Positions 35,451 through 48,781 are shown, numbered from the stretch's first letter. The stretch: DNA of 64,000 nucleotides from Dasypus novemcinctus (GCF_030445035.2 NC_080688.1:71085449-71149448), one strand, 5' to 3'. Made by a program: numbers and translations. Notes: a model not told the origin generated them from the sequence alone.

Positions 35451-38400
35451 TCACCTGGGGAGCACAAACTGGCTCCACACTGCTGGGGAGTGGGTGGAGA
35501 GGGGCCAGTGAGGGCGCCAGGGCTGCTCCTACCGGTCTGAAAGCTGCGTTGTCTTGAGTCTGTACTTGCCCGGTTACTTCAACCGTCTAACTTTTCCCAG
35601 AGTTTGGAGGAATATGGCTCTGCCAGTTATTTTTCTAGTTGTTTAAATACTCTGTGGGGTAACAATACCCTGGAGCACCTTATACCACAATTTCAAGTCA
35701 ATTGGGAGTCCAGATTGACATTTTGAAAAGAATATTCTAGCTTCCTTGTGAAAAATGAATTGGAGAGAGGCAAAAGTGGAAGCCAGGAGACCAGTTATGT
35801 GTGGTCCTCCTCAAGTGTGATGGTGGGATCATTTTTCACATTTCAACATCCAATACAGGGCAGGGGCCATAATAGGCAGTAAACAATATGAATGACAGGA
35901 TATGATTGAATTTAATTCAGGGAAATTCAGATTATTTTTTTCTAGTACTAACTAGTTGCTACAAAATTAGTTATTCCTACTATAATTTCATGTTATTTTC
36001 TCACCCAGAAGATTGCTGTTTTGACCCATCATTTCTCATTTCATATTTTAATGTTCACAGCCTAGTGTTATCTTTCCTTTTTGTCTATTTGAACTTTTTC
36101 TTTTTTCATTATAGCCTCATTCTACACCCAGACTCTTTTCAAAAATTTCCCTCAATGTCTTGCCTCTTTCTGCCTCTCAGTGTTTTTCTCCACTGCTCTC
36201 TTATTCTACAGTTTCTCCTTCCTCCTCTCTACCCAAAGACCTTTAAGATCTGGATTCGAATGTGCCTCTCCCAAACCTGGTCCCTCTTCATCTCTCAAAG
36301 ATCACCTCCTTTGCTTTCTGCCTATTTTGAACATTCTCCCACAGGTTTATTCTCAGCCTCCCCTCCATACTCCGCCTTGCTACTCCCTCTCCACTAGCTC
36401 TCAAAGTTGGAGCCACTGGTGCCCTACAACCTGCAGCCTGCTTCAGTTTTTGCCTCAGTTCCTGTCATTGTCCCAGCTGAATATGACCAAGATATGAGCC
36501 CTGTGAGCTTCTCCAGCCCTAAATTGCTTATCTTTTGCCACCCCATTCTCCACCCCAAAGGAGGCTGATCAAATTGGTAAAGCCCCCCTCGGAACTCTGG
36601 GCTTGCAGGGGCCTGTGCTGTACCCTGTAACCCTGAGCTTCCTGTACTGCAGCCTTGAGCAAGGCTGAAATGGCCCTGCTGAGCCACTGGGTCCCACTAG
36701 AATCCTGGGTTTAGAGGTTTAGAGTTGACCCGTCTCTCATAGGGCTCAGCTGTGAAAATCCAGTTATGATGCTGGACCCTACCAGTCCTGCTCCCCCTCT
36801 TTGCTCAGACTGGTTGACCTGATAACCAGTTGACTATAATTGCCCAGTGAGGCCTAGAGCCTTGCCTTATTCTTTCTGTGCCCAACTTTGAGGTCTGGAG
36901 TGCCTTCAGTGAATCTCAGCTCTCAGAGCAAAGGCTCTGCTGCCCTCAGAGAGATATGATCTGCATGGAAGATTCCTGATCCCCCTGGTCTTGTGAACCT
37001 CTTGGATGCTCTAGTTCTCATCTTTTGTCTGATTCTTGGACATAGCCTGCATAGGAGATGAGCCAGCTTTCTAACCTTGGAGTCACTATGTCCTTGCTAT
37101 TATTTAGAGCCTGAATTCCAGCAATCTCTTTCCTGGTGGACAGGTCTAATTCCAGGGGGGCAGCACCACCCCCATCTTGATGTTAGTAATCACCCATATT
37201 TCCATGGTGAATCCTCACATATGTCACCAGAGTCTCTAAATGTTTGACAAATGTGTGGTCTTTACAAAGAATTTTACTAGGAATTGTCTTTTACCTTTCC
37301 TCCCCTATCCTTCTTAGGGCAGAGTGTGGCACACATTATGCAATTAGAAAATGACTAAAGACAATTAATAAATGAATGGGAGCCTCATGTCCACACACTC
37401 TGATCTTAAAGTAGGTTTATAAAAGGCCACTTAAGGAGTATGTGTCTCATCAGGAAAGCAGAGATAATAATCCTTAATTCTTCTAGGTGTTTTGAGGATT
37501 AGCGTTGGAGCAGTGTGATACATCCACTGGAACGGTCGTAAACACCTCGGGATGTCAATTATAGTAGGAAAATCTGAATCTTACATCAGACCTGCCAAAT
37601 GGCAGTACCATTTGTTACAATCCAGCAATTGTTGAAGTTCTTTTTTTCTTCCTTTCATGCGCACTGGAAAAAAATGCCAATCATAAAAGTCAGTTTACTA
37701 ATTCAAGTCTTTCATGAAGTAATTTTTTTCAGGGTAAGAAAATTAAGGAGAGATGTGAGAGTTGACCTGAAAAAAAATTATAAAATTTCTACAGGACTTA
37801 ATCCCTTATATGAAACACTTGGATCAGATATATTTGATGAGTCAGAATTTTAAAATTTTTTTTATAAAGGTAATATTTATATACTGTATATTATATAACT
37901 TCCCAGAAGGATTGATGCCAGTTAAATGCAATATATGTTAATATTTTTCGAACTGAACATATGAATGAATAATCATACTAAATTGATTAGAAACCAGAAA
38001 ATTATTAGTTTGTTTTAAGTTTACTGCTAAATAAGTTTTTGGCAAACTAACAAAATAATTTTCAGTTTATAATGTTTTTTAGATTTTAGAATTGTGCATA
38101 AAGGCTCAAAGACCCATATTATGGAGACAAATATTTTTTTTTTTTGGTGTCTCCAGAGAGCAGGATCAGAGCATAAGTCGGTAAGTCAGCTGAGGGAAGA
38201 AGGAAGATTTGGCTTAGTAGGAGAAAGATCTTTCTAACACTGTAGGTATCTAAAATGGAATAGCAACCCCTAGAAAAGTTATGAACTACCAGTCATTGTG
38301 GCCAAGCAGAAATAATTAGGCAGTTGTCATTTATTCATTGGAAGTAGATATATATTTACTGCTAAGTTTCTTCCTCCATTTCTACTAACATGCAAATATA

Positions 38401-38640
38401 TATACATTTAATTATTTAAATTTATTTCATATTAGTGAGATTGTACAATATGGCTTTTTTCACTTAACGTAATGTCGTCAAAGTTCATTTAAAATAAGGA
38501 AATTCATAGAATTAGAATCTAGAATCAGGCTTGGGGTAGGTAATGGAGAGTTAATGCTTACATTGTACAGGGTTTTTATTTGGGGTGATAGAAAAGATTC
38601 GGTAATGGTGGTGATGGCAGCACATTTTGAACACAACATT
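35451..38640. other. Intergenic, nothing convincing
   Basis: This stretch contains a CT-rich part (36050-36450) that yields a 163-codon hydrophobic frame with no recognisable domain. The rest is AT-rich sequence. No exon with supporting splice sites or familiar protein was recognised. Confidence 0.4.
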
Positions 38641-38649
38641 ACCAAATTA

Positions 38650-38950
38650 TATATTTTAACGTGCTTGAAAGGGGAAATTTTAGGTTATATACATTAACTA
38701 AATAAAAATTAAAAAAATAACAACCATAGGATGGTAGAATACAGTGAAACCTAAGTTGAACCATGGACTATAGTTAATAGTACAATTATAGTAATGTTCT
38801 TTCATGAATTGTGACAAATATATCACAGTAATGCAAGGTGTTAATAATAGAGGGAGAATGGGCATACGGGAACTCTGTATTTTATGCATGAGTTTTCTGT
38901 ACACTTACAACTTCTCTAATAAAAATATATACTTTTAAATAATTAAAAAA
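38650..38950 (+). mobile_element. L1 3' end, sense
   Basis: CCATGGACTATAGTTAATAG, GCAAGGTGTTAATAATAGAG and CTCTAATAAAAATATA form the 3' end of an L1 lineage whose pieces recur in this window. Confidence 0.6.
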
Positions 38951-38999
38951 GAACTTTATCCTAGTTTAAACAAAAATAGTACTATTTTAAACAAATCTG

Positions 39000-40000
39000 A
39001 AAGTTACAATCAAAAGCCAAATATTCAATAAGCAGAGAATGGAGTTTAAGCAGGCATCTTGTCTGCCTTGTTCACTGCCGTCTGGATATAGAAGGTTGAG
39101 ACATTCTTAAGTGTTCAATAAACAGTTTGGAATGAATTTATGAAAGACCATATCCTGTCAATATAAACATATTTAAAATTCATGAGCAGACTTTGAATTT
39201 GGAATTAACAAATTCAAAGATATGTGTCAAAACATTTTTTTCCTTCTGAAGTTTCTATTTTAAGCAGGTTAATTATTATAATCCTATTGTATTACTTAAA
39301 TGCTTCTTAATTACCTTAAATTTGGTGAAGAAACACCTGCTTTTGGTATGTAAAAAATACAATAAAAACACCCTGATTGTTTTATAACTAATGTTTCCAT
39401 TTTTATTTTTAATTTTTCTTTTTAACGATTCCTTCTAAATGCTTTGATAATTTTGATAAAGCACTTTGGAAATTTACTTTTCAATTTATATTTTTCACAA
39501 TGATTTTTTCATACTTTTGAATTAATTTTTATTGCATGTCAGAATTTTACTTAGGCTTTGAAATTTTGTTCCTGACTGATTGGTTGAGATGCAGATATAA
39601 TGAGAAATAAACCTCAGTCATTACTTTCCCTAAAATGTCCAAGTTTAGAGGGCGGAGGTTGTCATACTAGGTCTCAGGCTATCAGTAAACCAAAGAAATA
39701 TAATCACATCATAGTGAAATTTCAGGCAACACATTTGTTTGGGTGACATGATTTTAAATAATAAATTTTCACCTAGCCTTTGAGACAATAGAGCAATTCA
39801 TCTGTCTTTTAGATGACTGATAAATAGATCCTCCCTCTCCGCCCCCCAGATAGCCAACTATCAAAGGGTTCTCTCAAGCACAGGTCAATCAGCATGAATT
39901 CACGTTTCTTTTTGGCTATGAATCCTGCCCAGAACAAAGGACTTTCATAGGAGATTCTATTTTTTTGCCCAATCTTACTTAAGATTTTATAGTTTTGTCA
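39000..40000. other. AT-rich intergenic, no feature recognised
   Basis: There is no open frame of note and no repeat I can name. AT-rich single-copy-looking DNA lies between the L1 3' end and the LINE/LTR-like segment at 40010. Confidence 0.5.
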
Positions 40001-40009
40001 TAACTTTTT

Positions 40010-40690
40010 ATTTTATTTTTTTCATATAATAAACTATTTTTAAAGAAATTTTGGATTATAGAAAAGTTACATAGAAAGGACAGGGAATTCCCATATTATT
40101 TTACCTGCTTCACCTCCCACACTTTCTCCCATTAACAACATCTTTCATTAGTGTGGTACATTTGTTACAATTGATGAACACATACTGAAACATTGCTACT
40201 AACCAAGGTCTATAGTTAACATTTGAGTTTACACTTTACACTGTACTAACTTCACAAAATGTATAATGGCCTGTATCCATCATTGCAATAACAAGCAGCA
40301 CAATTCCAGTGCCCTAAAAATGCCCTATGTTCCACCTATTCTTCATTCTCCCTTCCCTCAGAACTTCTGATAACCACTATCTTTATATCAATCTTACAAG
40401 TTCTTCCATTACCACAATAATATTAAGTCTACTTTGGTCCGTGGTTGCATTCCCCACTTCTACTTGTTCATTCCTCAGGTTTGAGGATTTTGGCTTGCTA
40501 ATGTCTGCTCTGCTTCAAATTGAGAGGGGGTTTAGATCTTATGGGGCAGATGGAAGGAACTATTTTGCTTGCAGTTGTAGATACTCTTTGTTTTCTGGGA
40601 TGGGGGTTATCTATCCTCATAGGAGATTCTGATAGGGCAGTGAGAGAGATACACACTCTATGTTCATTATAACAATCCAGGTGTATTTTG
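40010..40690 (-). mobile_element. LINE-derived segment, antisense
   Basis: AAAGTTACATAGAAAGGACA, ATTAACAACATCTTTCATTA and TTGATGAACACATACTGAAA recur almost identically at 50860-51000 and, more weakly, at 51950-52080. It is therefore a dispersed repeat. Confidence 0.5.
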
Positions 40691-40739
40691 CTTTTCTGGT
40701 GACCTTTAAATCTGATGCATTCACAAAAACTGTTAATCA

Positions 40740-41060
40740 TACATACAGAAGAATTGTTCTTTGACAAAATAGAGAAAAACCGAAAGTTTACTTAGTAAAT
40801 TTAGTCATGTTGTTTCCTGCTACTATTTTATAAAACTTTAATATTTACAATACTTCCTTCTAAACTTTGTGCCTAGGTCTTCCAACTGTTTTTGAGGGTG
40901 AGCCATAAATGACAGAGTAATTTTTTTTTTACACTTTTGCCATTGATATAATGTACAAATGCCATCTAAAGTTATGGAATTTTACCTACACTATGGCTAT
41001 GTTGCTCTAATGTCAAATTAAGTAATATTTTCTCAGGATAAGATTTCAGTACTATTTTAA
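40740..41060 (+). repeat. 3' flank block of unit 2 (partial)
   Basis: This is the third copy of the block. TTCTTTGACAAAATAGAGA matches CTCTTTGACAAAGTAGAGA of the first copy, and GGTCTTCCAACTGTTTTTG matches GGTCTTGGAACTGTTTAAT. It lies far from the unit-2 Thr tract because of intervening LINE, ERV and SINE insertions. Confidence 0.55.
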
Positions 41061-41649
41061 AGAAAATACAGTCAAATTTATAACATTTGTTTGATAATTC
41101 TATCATTCTGGTTTTTAAATGAATTAGTTTATTCAAAGGTCATGTTTAATATTATTGACAATTTCAACCCATGGGGCTCCCTTGTAGCCCACGGCCAAAC
41201 AATGAAGCCCTTGGTTTTATTTTAACAGAAAGAAGTCCTCATGTTGCATTCCTCCTTAGAATAAATCCCTTCCCAGTTTCTCAATTTGTGGCCAATTTTT
41301 CAGTGTTCTTTATGAATGGCTTGAGGCTATGTCACTCAATTGATGCAGTGAAACTCAGAAGGAAGGTATTGGATAAATTCATTAGAAGATTTTAAAAGGA
41401 TCTACTTAAAAAAATTCAGAATCCCAAAGTGTTGAATACAAAAAGGTCTGTTTGTTTGGTACTGAATTTTTTGCACTAGAAAAACCCCTGACACATTTGA
41501 GAAACTCAGTAGTTTCATTTGTTGAGTGAATAAATCAATAAAAGAGTTAATCCTTTTTCAATTTATGGAAAACTAGATTTCTTAACCAAAAAACAACTTC
41601 TTAAAGATTTTCAAAATTCTGTCACCCATTTTGCATTATTGCTTAGGAA

Positions 41650-44050
41650 TTTGGTTCTTAGTGTTTGAAATGTATGTGAATCACTTGAGCAACTGACCAA
41701 ATATCTTGATTTCCAGACACCAATCCAGGGACTGAAAAGGTAAAATGACCCTAAGGCAATGAGTGTACATACAAGGAGAGACCATGATGATGCTTGAGCA
41801 GAGAGAAAGCAATGGTGAACTTGTATGTCAGAATTTTTTCTTATGCTGGTCCAAAATCAGAAGGCAGCTGTCTGAAGGATGGGGCCAAAGGGAAGAGAAG
41901 GAAAGCATGTAAGCTTTTCCCTTTCTTTCAGGAGGGTTACTGAGGAGGTAGTCCCAATAGCTCTTGGAGGTGGTATTGGTTTTCTTGTGTCTTTCTGTAA
42001 TTAAACCTCATTTCCTCCTCTAAGGTGGATCCCATTTTAGGAAATAATTATTTATTATTTAGTTTAATCCACACCTGCACCAATGCATCATAATTGATTT
42101 TCCACCAGTCGCTTTAATTATTTCTCAAGGTTGCAGATATAAAGGGCAATGAACAAATTGAAAAATATTCTTAGAGTTAAGCTTGTAGTATTGCAAGCTC
42201 AAGAATGGATGGAAAACATGGAAAATACGTAGTGAAGACTGAACACTCTGGAAACCAGCCAGTGAGTATATGTTGCTCCAGTTTGATATTTTGCCTAATA
42301 TTGTGGTCTTAATTTCAGCATTAAAAAGCAATCTAATCTCTTTATTACTATGGAGTAAAGGTTATAATTTTGCCTTCTCCAAAAGGAAGAGTAACCATGC
42401 ATTCATTTTTCTCCTTTAACTGTTTATGCTATATTTTGCTATATTGTATTTTAAACATTATTTTAAATCCTTCTTGATATAAAGCATTAGAAATGTTTCC
42501 ATGACCATATGATATCAAATAAATCCATTTTGCTTTCTACAGTCACCATCATGCAAATGTAAACCTCCAATGATGTCATTGGCTTATTTATAAAATTGTT
42601 TTCATAATTTGATACCTACATTTTTATATATAAATTCAAGACCTATCAGAACTCAGATTTATAAATGTGCTAGAAAATCAGATAGTAATCTTGACTATGA
42701 CTTTAGACCTAATATCTTCTAAAAATTCCTGCTTCATGCTTAAAAATTGATTGTTTTGTCTATTTTTAAGATGCTTTTACTCCAATCATCAACCCTTTCC
42801 TGCATAGTTATTATAGCTGCTTTTTATGTATCTGATTGTACCTGACCAAATAATTTTTTATATCAGAACAAATGATGGAATATGGAAATTAAAATACATT
42901 AAAATTCACAACCAGAAGAATAAGTGAAAAGCAGGTGAAGAAATATTTTGCTTTTTCAGTTTGGAACTGTGTCAAGAAGCTTTTATTAATCCCTTGGGAG
43001 ATTAAACCAAAGAAGAAACTACTTTGCTCAATAAGTGTTAATGAAAGAATCCCATAGAGATTTCTGGTTCCTCAATAGAAAAGAAGCTTGTATTTTCAGG
43101 TCATAAAACAAAGGTCTTGTCTGTAGATGTTCTCTTTCTTCTCTTTCTTGTTCCCTGATTGGATCTTCAGATTGCCCAAATGTTCGGGTTTTTAAAAAAT
43201 CCCTTTCACCAGGTATTCATCATCTTGTAGTTTTTCTAGATAATGACAAACTTGAAGATGTTTGCCAATATTATGTTAAATTGTTTTGACAGAATATATC
43301 TGGATAGCTGACAATATTTCACTTTATTATGAGTATTTAAGCCTGGTTTTAAAATATTTTTTTTCTGAAGATCACATTCAATAATGGAGTTTACAAATTA
43401 TTTGACAATTATGAATAAAAAGAAAATAAATTTGGTCTATTTGAGGTTTTTTTCCTTAGGAATTCATGAGAACTTAAGCTAGCTAGGAACAGATCCCATA
43501 AAACTTTCTTTGGTAAATATAACTAAAGCATTTCAGTTATCTATGGCCATTATTAGCTAATGCTGATTATCTGATTAAACCTTATTTATAGCTCTCCAGC
43601 TATTCCACTTTTGTACAGAAATGCCACCTGTATTAAAAGAGTCAGAACAATCTAACACAGTAGAAATAATTAGTTGGACTGCAATGTTACACAAAGTTGG
43701 GTCTTGGTCACAGGTTCTCTACCCTTAGTATAGAAACCACCCATCATCTTCCTTCTTTGAAAAGGCTGGGATTTTAACTGGGACAGACGAGTCTGGAAAA
43801 CCAACCTGGTGAATGGGTTTACTTTCTTTAAAAAGTGCATTTAAATGCCCAAGTTTATAAGCCACAGGAAAACTGGATAATTACTAGAGCAATGCCATCA
43901 ACATTTAAGAAAATAAGGAAAGGTATTAATAAAGATAAGTCCAAATTTCCTTAGATTTGGTAGTGACTAACGGGGAATTTTGTTTAATCTTTTTCAACAA
44001 AACGTACGGCTATTTTTATTTCTTTCATATTATACTCACAGAAAAAGCTA
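41650..44050 (+). repeat. 5' flank block of tandem unit 3
   Basis: This is the least interrupted copy of the block, leading into the intact gene. It contains AGGTGGATCCCATTTTAGG (42022, against AGGTGGATCCCATATTGGG in unit 1) and GGCTGGGATTTTAACTGGGA (43769, against GGCTGGGTTTCCATTAAGGC in unit 1). Regulatory sequence for the gene presumably lies here, but I can name no promoter element. Confidence 0.65.
43621..43713 (+). CDS. DYNAP: Tentative first coding exon of the unit-3 DYNAP-like gene
   Basis: An ATG at 43621 opens 31 codons ending in CAG just before a GT at 43714. The encoded start contains ESEQSNTVEIISW. This loosely resembles the N-terminal part of human DYNAP, which as I recall has NEQIEKYSW near residue 8. 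The phase (0) joins in frame to the exon at 45890. The site lies in a block also present in units 1 and 2. The unit-2 counterpart near 24180 reads EQNNGIDYNSGCC, so the segment may be an old exon. Weak points are a poor donor after the GT (GTTCTC), no in-frame link to the middle N-terminal residues of the human protein, and no promoter evidence. The true first exon, or an extra one, may lie elsewhere in the 5' flank or the 2.2 kb intron. Confidence 0.35.
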
Positions 44051-44299
44051 ACAGTTAACTCTTTACTGTCAAGTGTTCTATTTTATCTATGGCAATCATT
44101 TTTTTATTTTTATTTTTAATGATAGTTTCTAATGAGCCAATGACTACATGCAAGTTCTAGTTTGATCGTTCTAATGGAAATCACTGGTTGGGTAGCCGGC
44201 AATTTCCATAGAAAGGCAATTTCCATAGAAAGGTTATTAAATCAACATGGACATAGACAACTAGCAGTGGTAGTAGCAATACAAGTACTAATGTTACCA

Positions 44300-44480
44300 C
44301 TAACAATAATGATAGCTAGCATTTACTGAGTGCATATTACCTTCTAGTCACTGCTCTAAGCATTTTGCAGCTATTTATTCATTAATCTAAAACAGACCCA
44401 AGAGTGGACAATTTTAGTATCCCTATGTTGAAGATAAGCAAATGCCCGGCAAAGATGCTCTGGGAAAGTAAACATTATCA
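44300..44480 (+). repeat. MIR
   Basis: TAGCATTTACTGAGTGCATA, then CACTGCTCTAAGCATTTTGC, is a well-kept MIR 5' core. It lies in the first intron of the DYNAP-like gene. Confidence 0.7.
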
Positions 44481-44777
44481 TCCTACAAAATGAAAAGCCC
44501 CGGATAATTCTACATTATTTTTCAGAAGTAACACAACTTTTTCCCAAGATTGTAAATTCCTGTACCTACTCCTCCCTTGTTTTCACTTTATCTTTCCTCA
44601 CTTTAAACATACCTCTTCCCCAAAGTGTTTCCCACCAACGCATCCGTTTTCAAGCTTATCCACTCCTTCTCAACACTATTTTGCAGTTGATGTATTTATT
44701 TATTAATTACACACAAATCTATAAGTCCTTGTGTATAAGTCCCTTGAGAGTAGAGAAATTCTTTATTAACTGTTTTT

Positions 44778-45188
44778 TTAAAAAAAGATTTATTTATTTA
44801 TTTATTTCTCCCCTTCTCCCCTCACCCCAGTTGTGTGTTCTCTGTGTCTATTTGCTGCGTCTTCTTTGTCCGCTTCTGTTGTCAGTGGCACAGGAATCTG
44901 TGTTTCTTTTTTGTTGCATCATCTTGTTGTGTCAGCTCTCCGTGTGTGCGGCACCATTCTTGGGCAGGCTGTACTTTCTTTCCCGCCGGGTGGCTCTCCT
45001 TACGAGGCACGCTCCTTATGAGTGGGGCTCCCCTACGTGGGGACACCCCTGCGTGGCAAGGCACTCCTTGCGCACATCAGCACTGTGCGTGGGCCAGCTC
45101 CACATAGGTCAAGGAGGCCCTGGGTTTGAACTGTGGACCTCCAATATGGTAGGCGGATACCCTAACCACTGGGCCAAGTCTGCCACTT
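44778..45188 (-). mobile_element. DAS-type SINE in DYNAP intron
   Basis: Antisense to the gene. The target duplication is TTATTAACTGTTTTT / TTATTAGCTGTTTTT. The 171-codon frame across it is SINE-derived. Confidence 0.9.
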
Positions 45189-45429
45189 GTTATTAGCTGT
45201 TTTTACACTACTGTGTACCCAAGAAGTAACCAGCAAAGACATATGGACAAATGAATTCTGTCTTTTTTTTATCACTGTGATGGACTCACAAGTTCTACTG
45301 TATAAATCATGGTATGAATTATGCAGTCACCCAGTATGAGAATCTCTCCTTAGTAATGTGTAGTATAGTGCAAACTATATCAATGTATCAGTATATAGTA
45401 TAACAGAGTATAATATATATATAGGGTCG

Positions 45430-45610
45430 TGTTGTATAGTATAGTGGAAAGTACCTTGGCCTTAACACTGGACGTTCTGGGCTCTAGTGCTTGCTATAAT
45501 GTCATTATGGGCAAATCAATTAAACTCTTTTGACTTCAATATTCTCCTTTCCAAAATGGCCTGAACAGGTTGTGCCTGATAAGCTGCAAGGAGTTTTTCA
45601 GCTCTAACAT
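45430..45610 (+). repeat. MIR-like fragment
   Basis: GTATAGTGGAAAGTACCTTG followed by GGGCTCTAGTGCTTGCTATA fits the MIR 5' portion. It lies in the first intron. Confidence 0.55.
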
Positions 45611-45889
45611 TCACTTCCTTACAGAGGCTTCCTAATAGATACTCCACCTACAGCATCTTGCCACATGCATGCATGTAAATATGATGAGGAAGATGGGATG
45701 ATATCAAGTTTCAAGATACATTAGTTAAAATAAAATATATAATGATCTCTCTAGATGTTTTGTCTTTAGAGGGTAACAGGAAAGCATTTATTCTTTTTAG
45801 AAGTCATAGTCTTATTTATTTTTAACACTATTTCTATGATAGAAATTTAGCACCATGATTTCCTATTAACTTATGCTTCCTCTCTGTAG

Positions 45890-46054
45890 CCGTTCACATA
45901 TCCAAGAGACCAAGAAGCACACAGCTCTGCACACTGGTGTCCACCCTCAAGTGGCGTAGGTGGTGATGTCTCCTCCAACTTAACTGGGGTCTGCGTGAGC
46001 CCAGGCGTTCTTGCACACTCGGGATGCTCCAACACAGAGTTATGCACTAGGCAG
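45890..46054 (+). CDS. DYNAP: DYNAP exon encoding the cytoplasmic segment
   Basis: This 165-nt, phase 0/0 exon lies between a pyrimidine-rich acceptor (TTCCTCTCTGTAG) and a donor (CAG|GTAACG). It encodes 55 residues beginning PFTYPRDQEAHSS and including SSNLTGVCVSPGVLAHSGC. From memory, human DYNAP has PNDQEAHSS and SPNLTGVCVSPGILAHSRC at the matching place, so the identity is strong. In the human protein this part is the cytoplasmic N-terminal region of a single-pass (type II) membrane protein. That protein binds a dynactin subunit and has been reported to promote AKT activation. The reading frame is open throughout. A diverged copy of the same exon lies in unit 1 near 11840. The antisense open frame over this exon (45871-46191) is a shadow. 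Confidence 0.88.
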
Positions 46055-46949
46055 GTAACGTTTGGCATAGCAGATTTTACCCAGGTTGGGATGTCTCTAC
46101 ATTGGGTTGTGCTTGGTCTGTTCTTTCCCAGGAAATGAATTTTATCATTTAATTCATCAGCATTCATTACATCATATTTTTGGTACAACATAAGCCCCTG
46201 TGAGGCAATTTACAAGAGGGTGAATAGTTGATAGGCTCTGTTGGGAACTCAAATATTCACATATATAGACAATATATATGAGTATCAAAGGTATAAATGG
46301 AAGGTACAAATGTAAAATTGGGAAGTGAGAGGGGAGGAACTATGTTGGTAATGTAAGGTTTAATTCGCTAATTAGACTCCTTTTGGACACTGAGTCATAT
46401 TTAATGCTTCAAGGGCCCTCAAGGGGTTGGTGTTACCTTATTTTGCAATGTCCTAGCCTCTGAATCCATGTGTGTGGCACGTTCTCTCTCTTGGTTCTGA
46501 CCTCTGGTTCATATGATCTTGACACAGAAACCTGGCATTTTCTGGAAGTTCTCCGCTAGCTTTGGAGACCAGATCCAGTTCTCCTTAGTTCCTGACTTTG
46601 TGTTCTGTTGGCTGAATTAGCTTTACCTCATGACAGTATTTCTAAGTCTTCAACCCTAGTATAGAAACTTGATATTGGCTATAAATTGCTGATTCTGCTT
46701 GGCAGTTTGGTTGGGTTCCCTTGAATTCCCACCCTCCATTGTTTAATCTTGCTATAGAGACTCCTTAGGGAGAGTCTGAGCCTTGATTCTTGATTCGAGT
46801 TAAAAATTATAAGCTGTTTGTACTGTTGCTGTGACAAAGTGAAAGACTGAATGAGTTCAATAGGGTAGTCAGAAAAAGTTACTTTCTTACTGATGTAAAG
46901 CAATTCATATCAATTATAGAATCGAAAGACGTCTTAGATGAACACCTAC

Positions 46950-47150
46950 TCTGTTTTTTTGACCCTGGCTGCACATGAATATCATCTGGGCACTGTTGAA
47001 GAAATACCAGTGAGTGGGCCCACGCCATACCAATTAAATTGGAAAGTCCAGCAGTGGGGCCAACACATTAATATTTTGAAAAGCTTCCCAGGTGAATTTA
47101 ATGTGCAACCAGTAATGAGAGTGACTGATCTAGTCCCATCACATTATTTA
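46950..47150. mobile_element. Charlie-type hAT MITE
   Basis: GACCCTGGCTGCACATGAAT near one end mirrors TTTAATGTGCAACCAG near the other, with CTTCCCAGGTGAATTTAATG between. This is the terminal-inverted layout of mammalian Charlie MITEs. It lies in the second intron of the DYNAP-like gene. Confidence 0.55.
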
Positions 47151-47679
47151 ACAATCAGGGCTAAACATGGTGCAGGAAAGTTAAGAGGTTTGCCAGAACT
47201 CACATAGCTTTTGCCAGAAGTGGCAGAGACAGGAGGGGAACTTGGATCTCCTATTGTCTGGTAGGTGTACATTTTTTCCCCACTAAGCTGTTCTTTTTAA
47301 TGCTGTTTTATTTATTTATTTTTTTCTCTCTCTCTTTTTAGATGTATAATGGTATCATAGACTTTCCCAGACATGCTTAAGCCTTTTTGCCACTTGCCTT
47401 TCTCAAGCCTCCTTTGGTGAAGGTAAAAAAGATGCTGTTTGTCCTTGTCCTAACTTGGTCTTAGTGGCCCTATTTTTCTGGCCTTAGTGACCAGTGCCCT
47501 AACTCTGCTCTTGCTGGCTTGGGGCTGCCACCCTTTGCATGCAACCTGTGCCTTCTGACAGATAGCATGACCCATATTTTGTAATATTTAAGGCCTACGC
47601 CATTCTGTCTGAAATGTACGAATTTTGTGTTCTATTCCTTCAGTGTTTTGCTCTCATCCATATGATGAGATAATCCATC

Positions 47680-47900
47680 ATGTTTGATGATTATTTATAT
47701 ACCTGATGCTGCACCAGACCCTTTACAAACACTATTTTATTTTATCCCCCATCTTTCTTTTTAGGTAGGTATTTTTAGCCTTAAGAGGAAACTGAAACTT
47801 AGCCAGATACAGTAAGTTGCCAAATGCTACACAGCTAATAAATGGTGAGCTAAAATTCACCACCAAAAGCTTTGCTCTTATTCCTCTACTATATTGCATC
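47680..47900 (+). repeat. MIR
   Basis: TTTATATACCTGATGCTGCA, AACTGAAACTTAGCCAGATA and TACACAGCTAATAAATGGTG are MIR landmarks in order. It lies in the second intron. Confidence 0.6.
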
Positions 47901-48781
47901 TGAAAGAAAAATAATTATAATATCTTGAGGGCCAGTGACTTTGTGTATATTTCTAGTCTCCCCAACAACAATATGAGATATATATTTTTATTCCAAGTTA
48001 AGCAAACGCGAGGCTCAGAGAAAGTAAGAAAATTGTTTAAGATTTCTTAACTCTGAAATTTAAATACTCTCTCCAAGTAAAAAGACTGCATTCTTCCACT
48101 ATACCATGTTGCCTTTCTAAGAGTAGTAAAACAAATATTTTCAAATCAGCTTTAGAATTAGTAAAGCAATTCCATGTTGTCAATCCCTGAGGCAATCCTA
48201 TAAGTCACAAAACATTTTTTATCACCATTTTATAGATGTGAAATAGGGATTCAAAAGTAAAGTAAGCAATTTCCCCAGGCAGAGTCTAGATTCCCACACA
48301 GGTTTTCTAATCTCCAATTGGATGTGTATTCTTTTAAAAGCATGCTTGTAAATAACCCAATCTGTGATAAGTGTTAGTGAGACAATACATCAGACCTTTG
48401 GTTTACCTTGTTAAAATGCACATTACTGGAAAGCTTCTAGGGATTGCTTTTAGTTGTTCAATTTCAGGTATAAAGGCTGGGAAGGAGGTAATACACTCTC
48501 TGTGTCCCTCTGATCACATTGGGTCCAAGGTAGCCACCTACACAGTTGGATGGTAAGAAATTAATTGATTCTGACCTGCCCAAGTGCTTGAATTTCTGCA
48601 ACAGGCCTGACTGTTCCAGAACATGTCCTGAGAAGTCAGGTAGTTGTTTTTGCCAGTGGGAGGAGGTAAGAAGTACAACAGATTTTAGGGAATAGCAAGA
48701 GTGTTATTGAAATAATATTGATGTAGTAAGTTATAAATAATATGAAATTAATAACTATTTTATTTTATTTAACTCTCTTAG

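Noticed and set aside
35906-36397. 163-codon hydrophobic frame, the longest non-repeat frame apart from the Thr-rich ones
   Set aside because: It is a pyrimidine-rich plus strand giving Phe/Leu/Ser by composition, with no recognisable domain or supporting splice sites.
44461-44510. Frame reading GKVNIIILQNEKPRI, similar to GKYILNVEHSENQPPI of human DYNAP, as a missing exon
   Set aside because: It directly continues a MIR element (44300-44480), has no splice acceptor, and the match is short enough to be chance.
45871-46191. 106-codon minus-strand frame
   Set aside because: It is the antisense of the DYNAP exon at 45890-46054, whose plus-strand reading has splice sites and homology.
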